A stretch of 64,000 bases of DNA from Paguma larvata (GCA_030068075.1 CM057841.1:5093565-5157564); one strand, 5' to 3'; counted from the stretch's first letter, positions 44,301 to 54,499 are shown. Made by a program: numbers and translations. Notes: a model not told the origin generated them from the sequence alone.

Positions 44301-44659
44301 AAAAAAAGAAAGTCCCTTTAGAAAACGAGGTCCGTTGTTTTGTTTTTCTGACTAAAACTGCTCCACCCCGTTTATAAACGTCTCTTCTCCTACAGACCAG
44401 ATGCCTCTGCCCAAACTCCCATTTCGCAGAATCCTCAGCATCCCGATGAAGCTCTTGGACCCTCCTGTACGTGGAAACGTGCAGGCTAGTGGACCTGCTG
44501 TCCGCAGCTGTCCCTCCCAGGTGACAGCGCACTGCAGGGAGGGAGGGAGAAGGGCTGGTCTGAGTCTTGCCTGCTTCATGAGAAACCCCCGAATTTCCCC
44601 TACGGGGAGCCCAGAGGACCCCTCCTGTGTCAACCAGGGCCTCACAGAGTGCTCTGGGA

Positions 44660-44805
44660 AGCTCTCCACTCACTCACTCACTCAGTCAGTCCGTCAGTCA
44701 GTCAACGGATATTCACTCTGTTAAGCACTCGGGAGTACGGGGTGGACAAGGCAGGGAAAAGTCCCCACCTTCACTGGGTTTATGCTCCAGCAGCCGGGAG
44801 TCGAT
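44660..44805 (-). repeat. L2 3' end with (CAST)n
   Basis: ACTCACTCACTCAGTCAGTC simple repeat, then 'AACGGATATTCACTCTGTTAAGC', 'GGGGTGGACAAGGCAGGG' and 'CCCCACCTTCACTGGGTTTATG', the complement of the L2 end. Confidence 0.6.
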
Positions 44806-45174
44806 TCTCAGAGGAGCAAGGAAGAGTCATCTCTAACAGTGGCCCACGCCGTGGAGAGGCGGTGTCGTCTAGAGGGGCTACTGTAAGCTAACAGGGTCGG
44901 AGGGGGTGGGGTTCTCCAGCCAACACTCTGGAGTTCCACGGGAAACTCCGGACGGAGCGAGGGAGTGGAGGGAAACAGCGAGGGCCAAGTTCTGGAGGGC
45001 GGGGAGAAGCCAGTGCGCGCGGAGGGCCAGGTTTCACCGGGGAGTGTTGCAGGATGGGCTGGAGAAATCGCCGGAACAGAGTGGGCACCTTGTGCATTTA
45101 TCAGATGCACGGGTTTAAAAAAAAGAAAGTTTTTTTAACGAAGAGCTCATCCATCAGACAGATAAGAGCTGTAT

Positions 45175-45530
45175 TAATGTATTGATTTTCCAGGGCCACC
45201 CTGACAAATCACTGCAGACGAGGGGGGACGGGGGGGGGGGGGGGGGGCTCACACAAAGGGAAATGTATTATCTCCGAGCCCCGGAGGCTGGAAGTGCGAG
45301 ATCAGGTGCCGTCCAGGCTCGTGTCTCCCGAGGCCCCTCTGGACACTGTCTTCTCTGCTCGTGGGTCTCTGTCCCCGTCATCTCTTCTTCTGGATTCGTT
45401 CTCACCCATATGACCTTGTTTCAACATATCCACCTCTTCAGAAGTCGCGTCTGCTAATGCGGCCTCTTTCTGATGTGCTGGGGGGGTGGGCGGGAGGGTC
45501 CTTTCCGGCGTGGACACAATTCAGCCCATA
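45175..45530 (-). repeat. Ancient interspersed repeat (GTTGAAGCCCTAA family)
   Basis: 'CAGGGCCACCCTGACAAATC', 'GGAAATGTATTATCTCCGAGC', 'CCCCGGAGGCTGGAAGTGCG', 'GTCTCTGTCCCCGTCATCTC' and 'CATATGACCTTGTTTCAAC'. A G run interrupts it. Confidence 0.6.
45230..45247. repeat. 18-base G run
   Basis: Uninterrupted G preceded by AGGGGGGAC; potential G-quadruplex. Confidence 0.9.
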
Positions 45531-45849
45531 ACCAGGGTGAAGCCGACTTGCCGGCGATGGTCACCGGGTTGTTCAGACCTTGAGGGGGTCCGGGAAGGGG
45601 TCCAGCCACATGTGCAGGACGTGTGAGTGCGTGCGGGCAGGTGCGCAGAGCCGAGGCCACGGGCCCTGGGAGGGGAGCATAGTTTCTGACCTCGACCTTG
45701 CCCTTCTGCAGATCTCGGCTCAAGGGGGTGGTTCTGGGGGCCCCGCCGGGGAACGTGCACCCAGCGGAGGTTTGGGTCTCCAGGCCTCGGCCTTGGCCCT
45801 GCCTCCACCCTGGCCTCCACACAGGAGCTCCTGCCCAGCTGGACCCTAG

Positions 45850-46015
45850 TGGGGGGAGGGGGCTCCGGCTGTCACCATGGAAACTGCAGCGGGATGAGGA
45901 AGGAGGGGACCTGGGAATGAACAGGGAGCTCAAGACTGGACTTTTCCAGAATCGGGGTTCAAATTGTCTGCCAGGCACACGGGGCCCCTCGTCGATGCCC
46001 CTGAACAAGGACATG
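45850..46015 (+). promoter_or_regulatory. X-box/kappa-B module J
   Basis: X-box GTCACCATGGAAAC at 45871-45884 within GGCTGTCACC, followed by TGCAGCGGGATGAGG. A 53-base spacer leads to ACTGGACTTTTCCAGA (core GGACTTTTCC, 45938-45947). The tail CTGCCAGGCACACGGGGCCC with CCTGAACAAGG keeps the order of the L2/MIR ending. Confidence 0.8.
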
Positions 46016-46019
46016 CGCC

Positions 46020-46395
46020 CCTCTCCAGTGGTCTCCCGCCCAGAGCGCCCCGAGCTGAGGCAGCGGACGCCTCCGAGGGGCCCCGGGGGCGCAGGCGCAG
46101 TGAGGACGGGTTCTCACGTCCTCTCTGCCCCTGCACATTTGCTGCCCAAACCAGGATTGAACGTCTCAGAACTAAGCAGTTTCAACCTTGACTGGGCGCC
46201 AGGCAGCTGTTTAAGGTGACGTGGATGCTTCTCACAGCAGCCGGAGTGGGGGGGGGGGGTGTCCTAGGAGGCCCCAGGGGAAGCTTCTGGAAGCCTGAGC
46301 AGGGGCGGTGGACTAGCTTGGAGAACATGGAACGCTGGCTGCCTCTAGGGAACCGGAGTGTGTGGCGTCTCTAACTGCACATGTGTGCACGGAAT
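46020..46395. other. GC-rich unassigned stretch
   Basis: CG-bearing at 46040-46110. A G run lies at 46247-46258. No gene recognised. Confidence 0.4.
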
Positions 46396-46530
46396 AACAA
46401 CAACAGCAACAACGGAGCAGGAGGAAGTCTGGGGAGGTGACGCGTGGTTTTAGCTGTGGTGGTGGTGAGGGTTTCACTTGTGTATATTTACCCCCAAACC
46501 CATTAAGGTGTACCCACTAAACATATGCAG
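46396..46530 (-). repeat. Old retroelement 3' end (L1-like)
   Basis: 'GGTTTTAGCTGTGGTGGTGG', 'TTCACTTGTGTATATTTACC' and 'CAAACCCATTAAGGTGTACCC' resemble the complement of an L1-type 3' region. 46531-47400 after it has no recognised content. Confidence 0.4.
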
Positions 46531-47569
46531 ATTGTTGAGTCCAGAAGAGGAGGGAGAATGAAATGGTGACAGAAGCAGGCTAGCCGCCCGCGGGCCCCTC
46601 CCCGGCCACCCCCTTCCACACCAGCTGGCCTGTCCCAGCCTGTTCCCTCCTCCCGCGCCGGGTGAGGCCCCGTCCTGCGCGTGCGAGGCCGAGATCACCC
46701 TGCGACGACACGTACTGTCAGAAAGCCCTCAGGACACCAGCTGCGCACACGCACTCATGCTTCCAGGAGACCTGCCCAAACCTCCAGACCACCCTTCCTT
46801 CCCCTCCTGCTCCTGCAGCCCCTCCGTTCCCTCCTGGACCCTTCCCCAGCTGCCCAGCCCCCGCCGCACTGAGAAGGATTGGGGACCAGACCTCCCAGCA
46901 CTAAGACAGGCGGCCCCCAGCTGGCCCGGAGCGGAGGGCAGTGTCTCAGCTTCCTAGGAACTGCTCCGCGTGGACTGAGGTCCTCGGCGAACAAACATCT
47001 TCCTGCGGGACCTGAGCTTGGGCGTGACGGGGACCACGTCTAAGACCTCCCTTCCCCGGGGCCCGTCGCAGAGTTCAGGCGAAGCCGCGGAGACCTGTGG
47101 TCAGCCTGCGCCGACCGGCAACTCTCCGGGAGCTTTTCGAGATGATTAAGCTCACTCTTCAGGAAGATTAAGTCACATACGCTTAAAGTGAAATAAATCA
47201 CACCGGAAACAAAGGCAGGACTCCACACTGGTCCTTTCCTGGCTGTGGTGCCGGCGTCCATGTTCTCGAGGCTGCTGGCCTGGACCCGTGTGGTGGGGAC
47301 ATGACGTGATACGCACCCAGCTGTCCCGCTGGGCCCCTCTCTCTACGCGCTCGCCCTTGAGCACAGAGGCAGCCTCGGCTCAGACGCGGTGGGCGTCTGG
47401 GGTACAGTGAGCACCCCGTTTGTCAGGCCTGCAGTAGATGGTCAGCCGCCTCGACCGAATGTTCAGGCTCCCAGTCTCCGCCCACGGCCTCCTGACGCCT
47501 GCACTGCAGCCCCCCTGGTCTCCCCGCTGGTCCCAAGGCAGGGCAGGCGTCCAGCCTCAGGGCTTTCCA

Positions 47570-47870
47570 GCGACCTGCTCCCTTCCTCCCTCCAGCCGGG
47601 TTCAGATAGCACCACCTCCAAGAAGCCCTCCTGGACCACCCTCTCTCAAATATTGCTCTCTCTCTACCTTTCGAATCTGACTTAATGTCCCTCCTAGCAC
47701 TTACCGCCGCCTGAAAGCTTACCTTTATGTTCAGCATGTGACCCCCCAACTAGAATATGAGCTCTGGGGAACTGGAGCTTTGTCCCTTTTGTTCTTTGTT
47801 GTGTCCACCACCCTCTGGGGCGCCCCCGCAATACTGCCGGAAGACATGGATGGGCAAGTGAGCCTCCTCT
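47570..47870 (+). repeat. L2 3' region
   Basis: 'CACCTCCAAGAAGCCCTCCTGG', 'TCCTAGCACTTACCGCCGCC', 'CAACTAGAATATGAGCTCTGG' and 'CGCCCCCGCAATACTGCCGG' follow L2. It ends about 370 bases upstream of the module K X-box. Confidence 0.75.
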
Positions 47871-48159
47871 CCTAGCATCTCCGAGCCCCAGGAGGGCGAC
47901 CATGCATCTCCTTCTTGCTCATCATCCCCCTCGTTCTGGGGTGGGGGGCGGGGGGGAGTTCGTTCAATATTTCTGATCAGTCAGTATTCTGGGAACGTGA
48001 AACGCCGGTGTTTAGAAGATACTCAGGAATTCTGCCCACGACCACACAGGCTCCTGACGCCAGCCCTCCCCTTCTGCAGGGGCACTGCGGATGGTGACGC
48101 ATCTCAGGGAAAGAGGCACTCCAGCCTCTGATGCAGACTCTGCTGGCGCGCAGCGGGCC

Positions 48160-48213
48160 CTCCCCCCCCTCCTCCCCACCCTCCTCCCCACCCTCCTCCC
48201 CACCCTCCTCCGC
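48160..48213. repeat. 12-bp minisatellite (CCCTCCTCCCCA)n
   Basis: Four near-perfect units ending in CCTCCGCCTCC, 23 bases before the module K X-box. Strongly strand-asymmetric (C/T on plus). Confidence 0.95.
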
Positions 48214-48214
48214 C

Positions 48215-48335
48215 TCCACCGGCATGTGTCCGCCTGTTGCCATGGAAACTGCAGCCTGAGTGGGAGGCGAGGGGCTGGGGGTGAGCCCAGAGGGCTGCAG
48301 AGGGTGGACACTTCCAGGCTCTGCCTTGAGGCTGT
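48215..48335 (+). promoter_or_regulatory. X-box/kappa-B module K
   Basis: Consensus X-box GTTGCCATGGAAAC at 48236-48249, followed by TGCAGCCTGAGTGGG. A 56-base spacer leads to GTGGACACTTCCAGGCTCTG, a decayed kappa-B position (48306-48315). No clear tail. Downstream 48336-48780 is unassigned GC-rich DNA. Confidence 0.75.
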
Positions 48336-48784
48336 GGGTTGGGGCCTCCGACCTCATCCAGGGCTGTGTCTGTGTCCATCACCCCTTCAGACCTCCTCCT
48401 GCTTTGGCCGCCCAGAGTTCTGGATCCTTCCCTCCCCTCACTCGGTGGGAGCACTCTCTACACCATGCCTCCCACCCTCTCTTGTTCATACTCCTTGGGC
48501 GTATCCTCCTTGGATGAGTCCACTGCCCACTCCACCAGCCCCCCTAGGGGTTTTTTTCCCCCAATTTTCTTTATTCTGGGAAAACATGCCTACCGTTTGC
48601 CCTCGTGGTCATTGGTAAGTGTGCAGCCCAGCGGTCATAAATATATTCCCACTGTTGAGCAGAAGCCCCCACCCTCCATCCTTGCAAAACCGCACCTCCG
48701 TCCTCATTAGACAGCGTCTCCCCCTCCCCCTCCCTGGGGCCCACCTGTCTGCTCTCCGTCTCCCTGAATTCTCCTCCTCCCGGG

Positions 48785-49115
48785 CCCTCAGAGACGTGGA
48801 CTCACGCAGCGTGTGTCCTTGTGCGCCTGCCGTGTCTCACTGAGCATGATGCCCTCAAGGTCATTCACGTCGTGGCCCGTGTCAGAATGTCCTTCTTTCT
48901 AGGGCTGAATAGTATTCCATCGTGTGTATAGACCACATCTTGTTATCCGTGAACACGTCGCTGGCTTCCACTTTCTGGCTGCTGTGAAGAACGCTGCTGC
49001 GAGTGCTTCGGGGGGGGATACCCAGACATGAAGTTACTGGGCCATACGATAATTCTATTTTTAATTTTTTGAGCAGCTTTTTCACAGCGCCTGTGCCCCC
49101 TCGCTCCCCGGTTTT
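48785..49115 (+). repeat. Old L1-like fragment
   Basis: 'CACTGAGCATGATGCCCTCAAGG', 'TCTAGGGCTGAATAGTATTCC', 'AACACGTCGCTGGCTTCC' and 'GAAGTTACTGGGCCATACG' follow L1M-type 3' text. Confidence 0.65.
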
Positions 49116-49274
49116 AGCCACAATAAGCAATTTGACCGAGATGGATTTCTAGTAGTACCCATGGTACCTTGTAGGGAATCGACTGTGCCTGGCGCTGTTC
49201 CTGCGGTTCCTAATGTTGGGCCCATCCAATAATCGTAGAAACAAAGTATTACATTTAGTTTAATAAACAATAGT

Positions 49275-49485
49275 ACAGTACTTACTCTATGCCGTTCGGT
49301 CCTCTAAATTCTCACTTCCTCAAAGCTCGCTTGAGGTGTGTTCTAATCCTACCGCAATTTCACACAGAAGGACATGAGGGGGAGGCACAGGAGTCAGTAA
49401 GTTGTGGAGAGTCACACAGCTAGTAAGTGACAAATGTCAGATTCATATGACAGAGCTGGACCCTTAATCTCAGGCTTTGCTCTTG
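49275..49485 (-). repeat. MIR fragment
   Basis: 'AGTCACACAGCTAGTAAGTGAC', 'CAGAGCTGGACCCTTAATCTCAGG' and the preceding 'CAGAAGGACATGAGGGGGAGGC' are the complement of MIR. Confidence 0.7.
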
Positions 49486-49676
49486 CTTAGCAGATGTCTG
49501 AGGATTATGTGTGAAGAGGAGGCTGTCTGGCAATATCCTTATTCATTCACCACTGCCATAGACGGCTGTCCCAAAGTCATGAGTCATGACCTTCACAGAG
49601 GAGTGGTGCAGACAGAAAACAAGGGGGGAAATCCTCACATTCAGAATTCCATCCGATAATCAGCCATTTATTCATC

Positions 49677-49922
49677 TAAATATCCGTCCATCCCTCCTCA
49701 TCGGTCCGTATATTCACCCATGAACCATCCATCAATCTCTCCAACTGTCCATTTATGGATCCATCCACCCATCCATCTGTCCATCTGTCTGTCCATCCAT
49801 CTGTCCATCCATCCACCTATCCATCCATCCATCCATCGATCTGTCCATCCATCCCTCTATCCACCCATCAATCTATCCAACCGTCCATTTGTGGATCCAG
49901 CCAGCCAGCCAGCCAGCCAGCC
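49677..49922. repeat. (ATCC)n/(ATCT)n tetranucleotide array
   Basis: About 220 bp of CATCCATCTGTC-type units ending in six CCAG units (AGCCAGCCAGCC). The Ser/Ile/His/Pro frames it gives are not genes. Confidence 0.95.
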
Positions 49923-50019
49923 AAGAGAAGAAAACCTGTCTCAGAAAAAGCCGTTGTGAATGCCTCGGTGATACTCTGAGTTATGTACTTATTCACCAAG
50001 TGTAGAGGCACCGCGCGCC

Positions 50020-50485
50020 TCTTCCCAGCTCTGGCCCTGGGGGCACCTCCGCTGCCTCCCCTCCTTGCTCACTCCTCGTCAGATGCCCTGGCTTCCTGCT
50101 GGGGCTTCCACGTGACAAACACTCTCCATCTTCAGCCTTTCCAGGTGCTGTTCTCTCTGCCCAGAATGGTCGTTTCCCTAACGACCCAGAGGTCCGTGCC
50201 CTCCTCTCAGGCCTGCTCAGACACCACCACCTCCAAGAAGACCTCCTTGACCAGCTGCTCTAAAGGAGGCCTCCCGGTCTCTGTCCATGTCTTCACCCTG
50301 CTTGAACTTTATAGGACTCATCACCATCAGGGACTTCAGTTATGTTTGACTAATGTCCTCACTTAGATGAAAGACGCATAAGGAGGAGGTCTGTCTTGGT
50401 GTCTGCTTTATGCACTGCACTTAAGCCATGCTGACCCACAGTGGGGCCGCAGCAAACACTTGCTGAACGAACACAATTGTGGGAG
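50020..50485 (+). repeat. L2 3' region
   Basis: 'GGTGCTGTTCTCTCTGCCCAG', 'CCACCACCTCCAAGAAGACC', 'GAAAGACGCATAAGGAGGAGG' and 'CAGCAAACACTTGCTGAACG' follow L2 through to its tail, which lies about 390 bases upstream of the module L X-box. Confidence 0.75.
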
Positions 50486-50599
50486 GGAAGGAAGTGAGGA
50501 AGGGTCTCTCGGAGGTCAGAAACTGGGCCTTATTTCTCAGGGTTCTATTTTCCAGAGCAGAAGGAGGCTCGGCGACTACCCACAGGTGTATAGATCCAT

Positions 50600-50849
50600 C
50601 CACGTATCTGTATTTGCGCGCACACACGCACCAGTTAAACGCGCGGTGAGAACGCAAGCTGCGTTTGTCACTGCTGCGCAGCGCGGCCCGGCAATACCTA
50701 TCCAAGCGGGGGAGGCTCCGACAGCCGCTGTCTCTCCGTCTCTGCAAAGACCGCGCCAGTGACGCACCGGTGCGGGTGCCCGCGCCCCTCAAGCCCCCGC
50801 CTGGAGCTCGCCCGTGGGCGGTCTGACGCCCACCGCTCCGCCCCGACCC
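50600..50849. other. CpG-bearing stretch upstream of module L
   Basis: CG pairs are frequent (AACGCGCGGTGAGAACGC, CTGCGCAGCGCGGCCCGG). No gene recognised; frames of 86-123 codons coexist. Confidence 0.35.
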
Positions 50850-51000
50850 AGCTCTCGGTGACTCAGGCTGTTGTCATGGAAACCGCGGGGGGCAGGGGAG
50901 CGAGGGGCTGGAGAGGGCGCACATGGGACCCTGATCCCAGCCCGGCAGGCCTCTCAGCTCCTGCCGGAAAGCCAATGTCCCGCCTCCCTGAAGCGCAGGG
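50850..51000 (+). promoter_or_regulatory. X-box module L
   Basis: X-box GTTGTCATGGAAAC at 50870-50883 in the usual ACTCAGGCTGTTG context, followed by CGCGGGGGGCAGGGGAGCG and GAGGGGCTGGAG as in K. The kappa-B palindrome and tail are not recognisable. Last plus-strand module of the cluster. Confidence 0.65.
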
Positions 51001-51322
51001 ATTCCGTCCACCTTCCTAGGGTCTTGGGGTGGCTGATGCGTGCCGTCCTCCCTGCAGCCAGTTGTGTACCAGGACCGAAAGAAGGTCCGAGAGCAAGCCC
51101 GACCTCGGTGCCGCCCCTCGCCTGGCGACAGAGGGGGGGACCCCGCCCCAGGGATCGGGTAGGCAGATGAGCCCTGCAGGCGAGCAGGAGGCAGGCAGTG
51201 AAGACCCCCCGGCGAGGCGGTTCCGGCAGAGGGGACTGCAGGTGCAAAGCAAAACCAGTGTCACCTTTGTAAGAACTTGGAGAAGGCCGGAGGCCCCTGG
51301 AGCAGAGTGTGGGAGGAACAGG

Positions 51323-51408
51323 ACGGCAGGGGGCTGAAAGCCGGGGTGACGGGCCCCCCAAGGAGTCCCTGTGCTGGGGGGTTAATGCTCTGAGGTCACC
51401 ATACTGAG
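51323..51408 (+). repeat. Outer patch of the inverted duplication, left side
   Basis: GGCAGGGGGCTGAAAGCCGG to GCTCTGAGGTCACCAT matches the complement of about 59450-59535 with more differences than the main arm. The DNA between patch and arm does not match on the two sides, so one or both have had an insertion or replacement. Confidence 0.65.
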
Positions 51409-51792
51409 CCTTCCTTTTATCTCTGAACCTTCATTCTGGGGTAAAGATTCGAGGGCGTACCCCCGGGCGCGGGGCCTTGCCTCCACGCCCGCCCAGCCTT
51501 CCTGGGACACGTTCTGCTCCATCCCCTTCTCCACCCTGCCCGTGAACCGTGGCTGGTTCATGCGGGGTTGTGGGCCCAGAGCTGGGAAGGGTTGGGGTCA
51601 CCCGTGAGGGTCTGCACTCACCCACTAATATCCCCTTGTGCCCTGGAGAGCAGGACATGAAGCGACAAATAGAAACTCCACTGACAGATGGCAGGTACAT
51701 CTGCAGAAGGAAGGAGTCAGTCTCCTCTTGCCTTCTGAACTGGGGCCTGCGTTTGCACATGGCACTGGACCCTGCAAATCGGGCTGCTGGTC

Positions 51793-52286
51793 GTGGCCCG
51801 AGGGGTCAGCCCAGGCCGGAAGGTGAGACGCCATGTGGGCCCTGCATGGGGCGGGTGTTTATTGCAGGATGATCAGTTAAACAGCAGAACGATGCAATTT
51901 AAACCCTCGGATCCGCTCTCCAGGGGAAAGGGGACCCGGAGGGGAGGAGCGGGGAGGCAGGCAGACCCTCCGAGGCTGGGGCCCGCAGCCAGGCAGGCGA
52001 TGGTGCAGGCTGGGGCAGGGGGCTGGCAGGGAGGGGGCGGTCAGCAGAGGAGCAGGGAGGAAGCCAGCAGCGGAAAGAAGTGGTCGGGAAGAGGCAGAAG
52101 CCAGGGGCCTTTCTCGTGCCTGAGGAGAAGCAGGTGTGGAATCTGACCGTGGCCCCAGACCTCCAGCCACAGGCCGAGGCCCCGCCGCAGACACGGCCTC
52201 CGAGCGGGAGGAGAACGGTTCTCTCGCAAGCCACGAGCCCCGTTCTAAGCCATGTTTGTGCTGTCAACACCGGTGGTCTGTGCAGC
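51793..52286 (+). repeat. Inverted duplication, left arm
   Basis: 494 bp whose complement recurs at 58747-59262. I count about 17 substitutions by eye and one 22-base indel. Roughly 51955-52105 appears identical in both. On the minus strand the arm carries open frames of 191 and 105 codons and an AATAAA (complement of 51858-51863) just past the stop of the longer frame. The frames are open in both arms, but recent common origin explains that. No domain recognised. Confidence 0.85.
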
Positions 52287-52509
52287 CTGTCCATCCCCGT
52301 GTCTTGCCGGGCAAGCACATCTTCGGAGCCACTCTCCCAGCCAGGCAGCTGCGAAATGAGGAACTGGTGCATCCGTGTGTACTCCAGAGTGCTCCTCGTG
52401 CCCATCGAAGGAGTCTCACTGTAATTGCTTGGCACTTCCCCTCTGGGTACACATGAATGCACACCACCTGACACGTGGAATGATCCAACCCTGGGAGCTC
52501 TGAATCAGT

Positions 52510-52620
52510 GAGGAGTCTTGGTGAAAGACAGTTGTGGGCAGAGGGAGCAGGGAGTGCAAAGGCCCTGGGGCAGGAGCAAGCCTGAGGGCTCAAGAATTAA
52601 AGGAAGAGGGGCAGTGGCCA
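52510..52620 (+). repeat. L2-associated fragment
   Basis: 'GGGCAGAGGGAGCAGGGAGTGC', 'AAAGGCCCTGGGGCAGGAGC' and 'AAGCCTGAGGGCTCAAG' are common L2-type internal text. 52621-52865 is unassigned. Confidence 0.5.
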
Positions 52621-52869
52621 GGGAAGCCTGCGGCCACCAGATGAATCAAAGCACTTCTTTGGGGAGACGTCGGTCATCTCAAGAGCAGAGGGACCTGCTG
52701 GAAGTCCTGTGGGTTTTGTATTTTATTTTTGACTGGCCTCTGAAGTGAGGGCGACCCTGTGCCTCAGCCTGAAGTCTCTGCCAGCCAGCGATGTTAGCCC
52801 CACAGCTGCCCCGCACGGCCATCCTGTCCTCTCAGCCGGCGGAAGAACCGAGAGCCCCGGAGGCTCTCG

Positions 52870-53375
52870 GGCTCTTACTTTGTTTTTAAAATCAAAGTAC
52901 AGTATAAATTACCTCTTCTGAGACTGCAGTTCTGAGTTTTGACCTGGTCACGGATTCATGTAACCAGAGGCACAATCAAGACGTGGGACCGTTTTCTCTC
53001 TCTTAAGAACTCCCTCGTGGTGCCCGTTTTCAGTTTCAGTCCCCGACCCCAACCCTTAGGAGCCACCGTTCTGTTCTCTGTCACCATAGTCTTGTCTTTG
53101 CAAGAAGCGGTGTAACTGAAATCAGTGTTTAACTTTGTGAGTCTGGCTTCTTTCACTCAGCGGAACACCCTGGAGATTCCTCTGATAGTCTGCTCTTTTG
53201 TTTTTATTGCCAAGGAGCAGTCCAGTGATGCACGAGGGTTTATCAACCAACATACCAGTTACAGGACATCTGGCTTGTTTTATGGGCTATTATAAATAGA
53301 GTTGCTGTGTAGGCATTCGCGCATAGGTTTGAAAACTTTTTAAATAATATTCTTTTTTTACAAAACTTTTTTTAA
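52870..53375 (+). repeat. Old L1-like fragment
   Basis: 'AATCAAAGTACAGTATAAATTACC', 'GATTCATGTAACCAGAGGC', 'GTCTGGCTTCTTTCACTCAG' and 'CCAACATACCAGTTACAGG' follow L1M-type 3' text. Confidence 0.6.
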
Positions 53376-53595
53376 ATCTCTTTTTAAATGTTTATTTCTT
53401 TTTGAGAGAGTAAGACAGAGAGAGACAGAGTGTGAGCAGGGGAGGGGCAGAGAGAGAGGGAGACGCAGAATCCGAAGCAGGCTCCAGGCTCTTAGCTGTC
53501 AGCACAGAGCCCAGTGCGGGGCTCAAACCCACAAACTGCAAGATCATGACCTGAGCGAAGTCAAACGCTTAACCACTGAGCCCCCCAGAAGCTCC
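53376..53595 (-). repeat. Carnivore tRNA-SINE
   Basis: Reverse copy with a damaged head (GAGCCCCCCAGAAGCTCC). First SINE after the 12.5 kb gap. Confidence 0.92.
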
Positions 53596-53669
53596 AATAA
53601 TATTCTTTATTTAACCCATTGTGTCCTACATATTGCCCTTTTAGTATCTAATCAATATACAAAACTTCG

Positions 53670-53765
53670 GTGGCACCTGGCCGGATCAGTCAGTAGCGCG
53701 TGCAACTCTTGATCTCCAGGTGGTGAGTGTAACCCCCACGTTGGGTGTAGAGCTTACATTAATAT
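53670..53765 (+). repeat. Short-form carnivore tRNA-SINE
   Basis: GGTGGCACCTGGCCGGATCAG head, GTGAGTGTAACCCCCACG, GGGTGTAGAGCTTAC. Confidence 0.85.
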
Positions 53766-53805
53766 ATATAGATGTGTATTTTACCACAATAGAAAATTTA
53801 AATCA

Positions 53806-54000
53806 AATTTTCTTAAATGTTTATTCATTTTAGAGAGAGAGAGGGAGGAAGGCACACAGAGAGAAGGAGACACAGAAGCTGAAGCAGGCTCCAGATTTCA
53901 AGCTGTCAGCACAGAGCCTGATGCTGGGCTCGAACTCACGAACCATGATATAACCTGAGCTGAAGTCGGATGTTTAACCAGTTGAGCCACCCAGGCGCCT
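53806..54000 (-). repeat. Carnivore tRNA-SINE
   Basis: Reverse copy ending CCACCCAGGCGCCT. Target-site duplication CAATAGAAAATTTAA (from 53786) against CGATAGAAAATTTTAA (from 54005). Confidence 0.93.
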
Positions 54001-54009
54001 CTCACGATA

Positions 54010-54080
54010 GAAAATTTTAATGTATGGGATGAACACTGGGTGTTTTATGTAAACCAATTTGAAAATAAACTATTATAAAT
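54010..54080 (+). repeat. Carnivore L1 3' end
   Basis: 'GGGATGAACACTGGGTGTTTT', 'ATGTAAACCAATTTGAAAATAAAC' then an A-rich tail; typical terminal text of carnivore L1. Confidence 0.75.
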
Positions 54081-54364
54081 GAAAAAAAAGAGAGAGAATA
54101 GAGCTATGGAAAATAAACCTGGAGAAGAAGCAGAATATATTTTTGGAAAATAAACAAAAACAAAATTAAAAAAAAAAAGAAAATTTTAATGTAAAATTTC
54201 TCATTCCTATGAATGAATGACTGGCACCATATGAATAAAATTCATATGGATGAATGAGAAATTCCACATTATTTTTTACATTTTTTTACGTTAAAATGTT
54301 TTACATTTTACATTGAAATTATAAGTTTTCTTTTTTGTGTGCCTTTTTATTTTTTATTTTTTAA

Positions 54365-54430
54365 TCTTTTTTAAAATATAATTTATTGTCAAATTGGCTT
54401 ACATACAACACCCAGCGCTCATCCCGACAG
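54365..54430 (-). repeat. Carnivore L1 3' end
   Basis: Complement of the same terminal text: 'AATTTATTGTCAAATTGGC', 'TTACATACAACACCCAGCGCTC'. 5'-truncated to about 60 bases. Confidence 0.8.
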
Positions 54431-54499
54431 AAATCATAAATTTTCTATTGTGGTAAAATACACATCACAAAACTTACCCTCTTCACCATTTTTTAAAAA

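Noticed and set aside
45454..46014. 186-codon minus-strand frame as a gene
   Set aside because: It overlaps module J and an old repeat, other phases are equally open, and no domain is visible.
48160..48213. Minisatellite as a telomere-like repeat
   Set aside because: The unit CCCTCCTCCCCA does not match the vertebrate CCCTAA repeat.
49155..49168. GTACCCATGGTACC as another X-box
   Set aside because: A palindrome, but it lacks the AAC/GTT ends of an X-box, and neither flank resembles a module.
49677..49922. CRISPR-like spaced repeats
   Set aside because: A plain tetranucleotide array with no spacers, in a mammalian genome.
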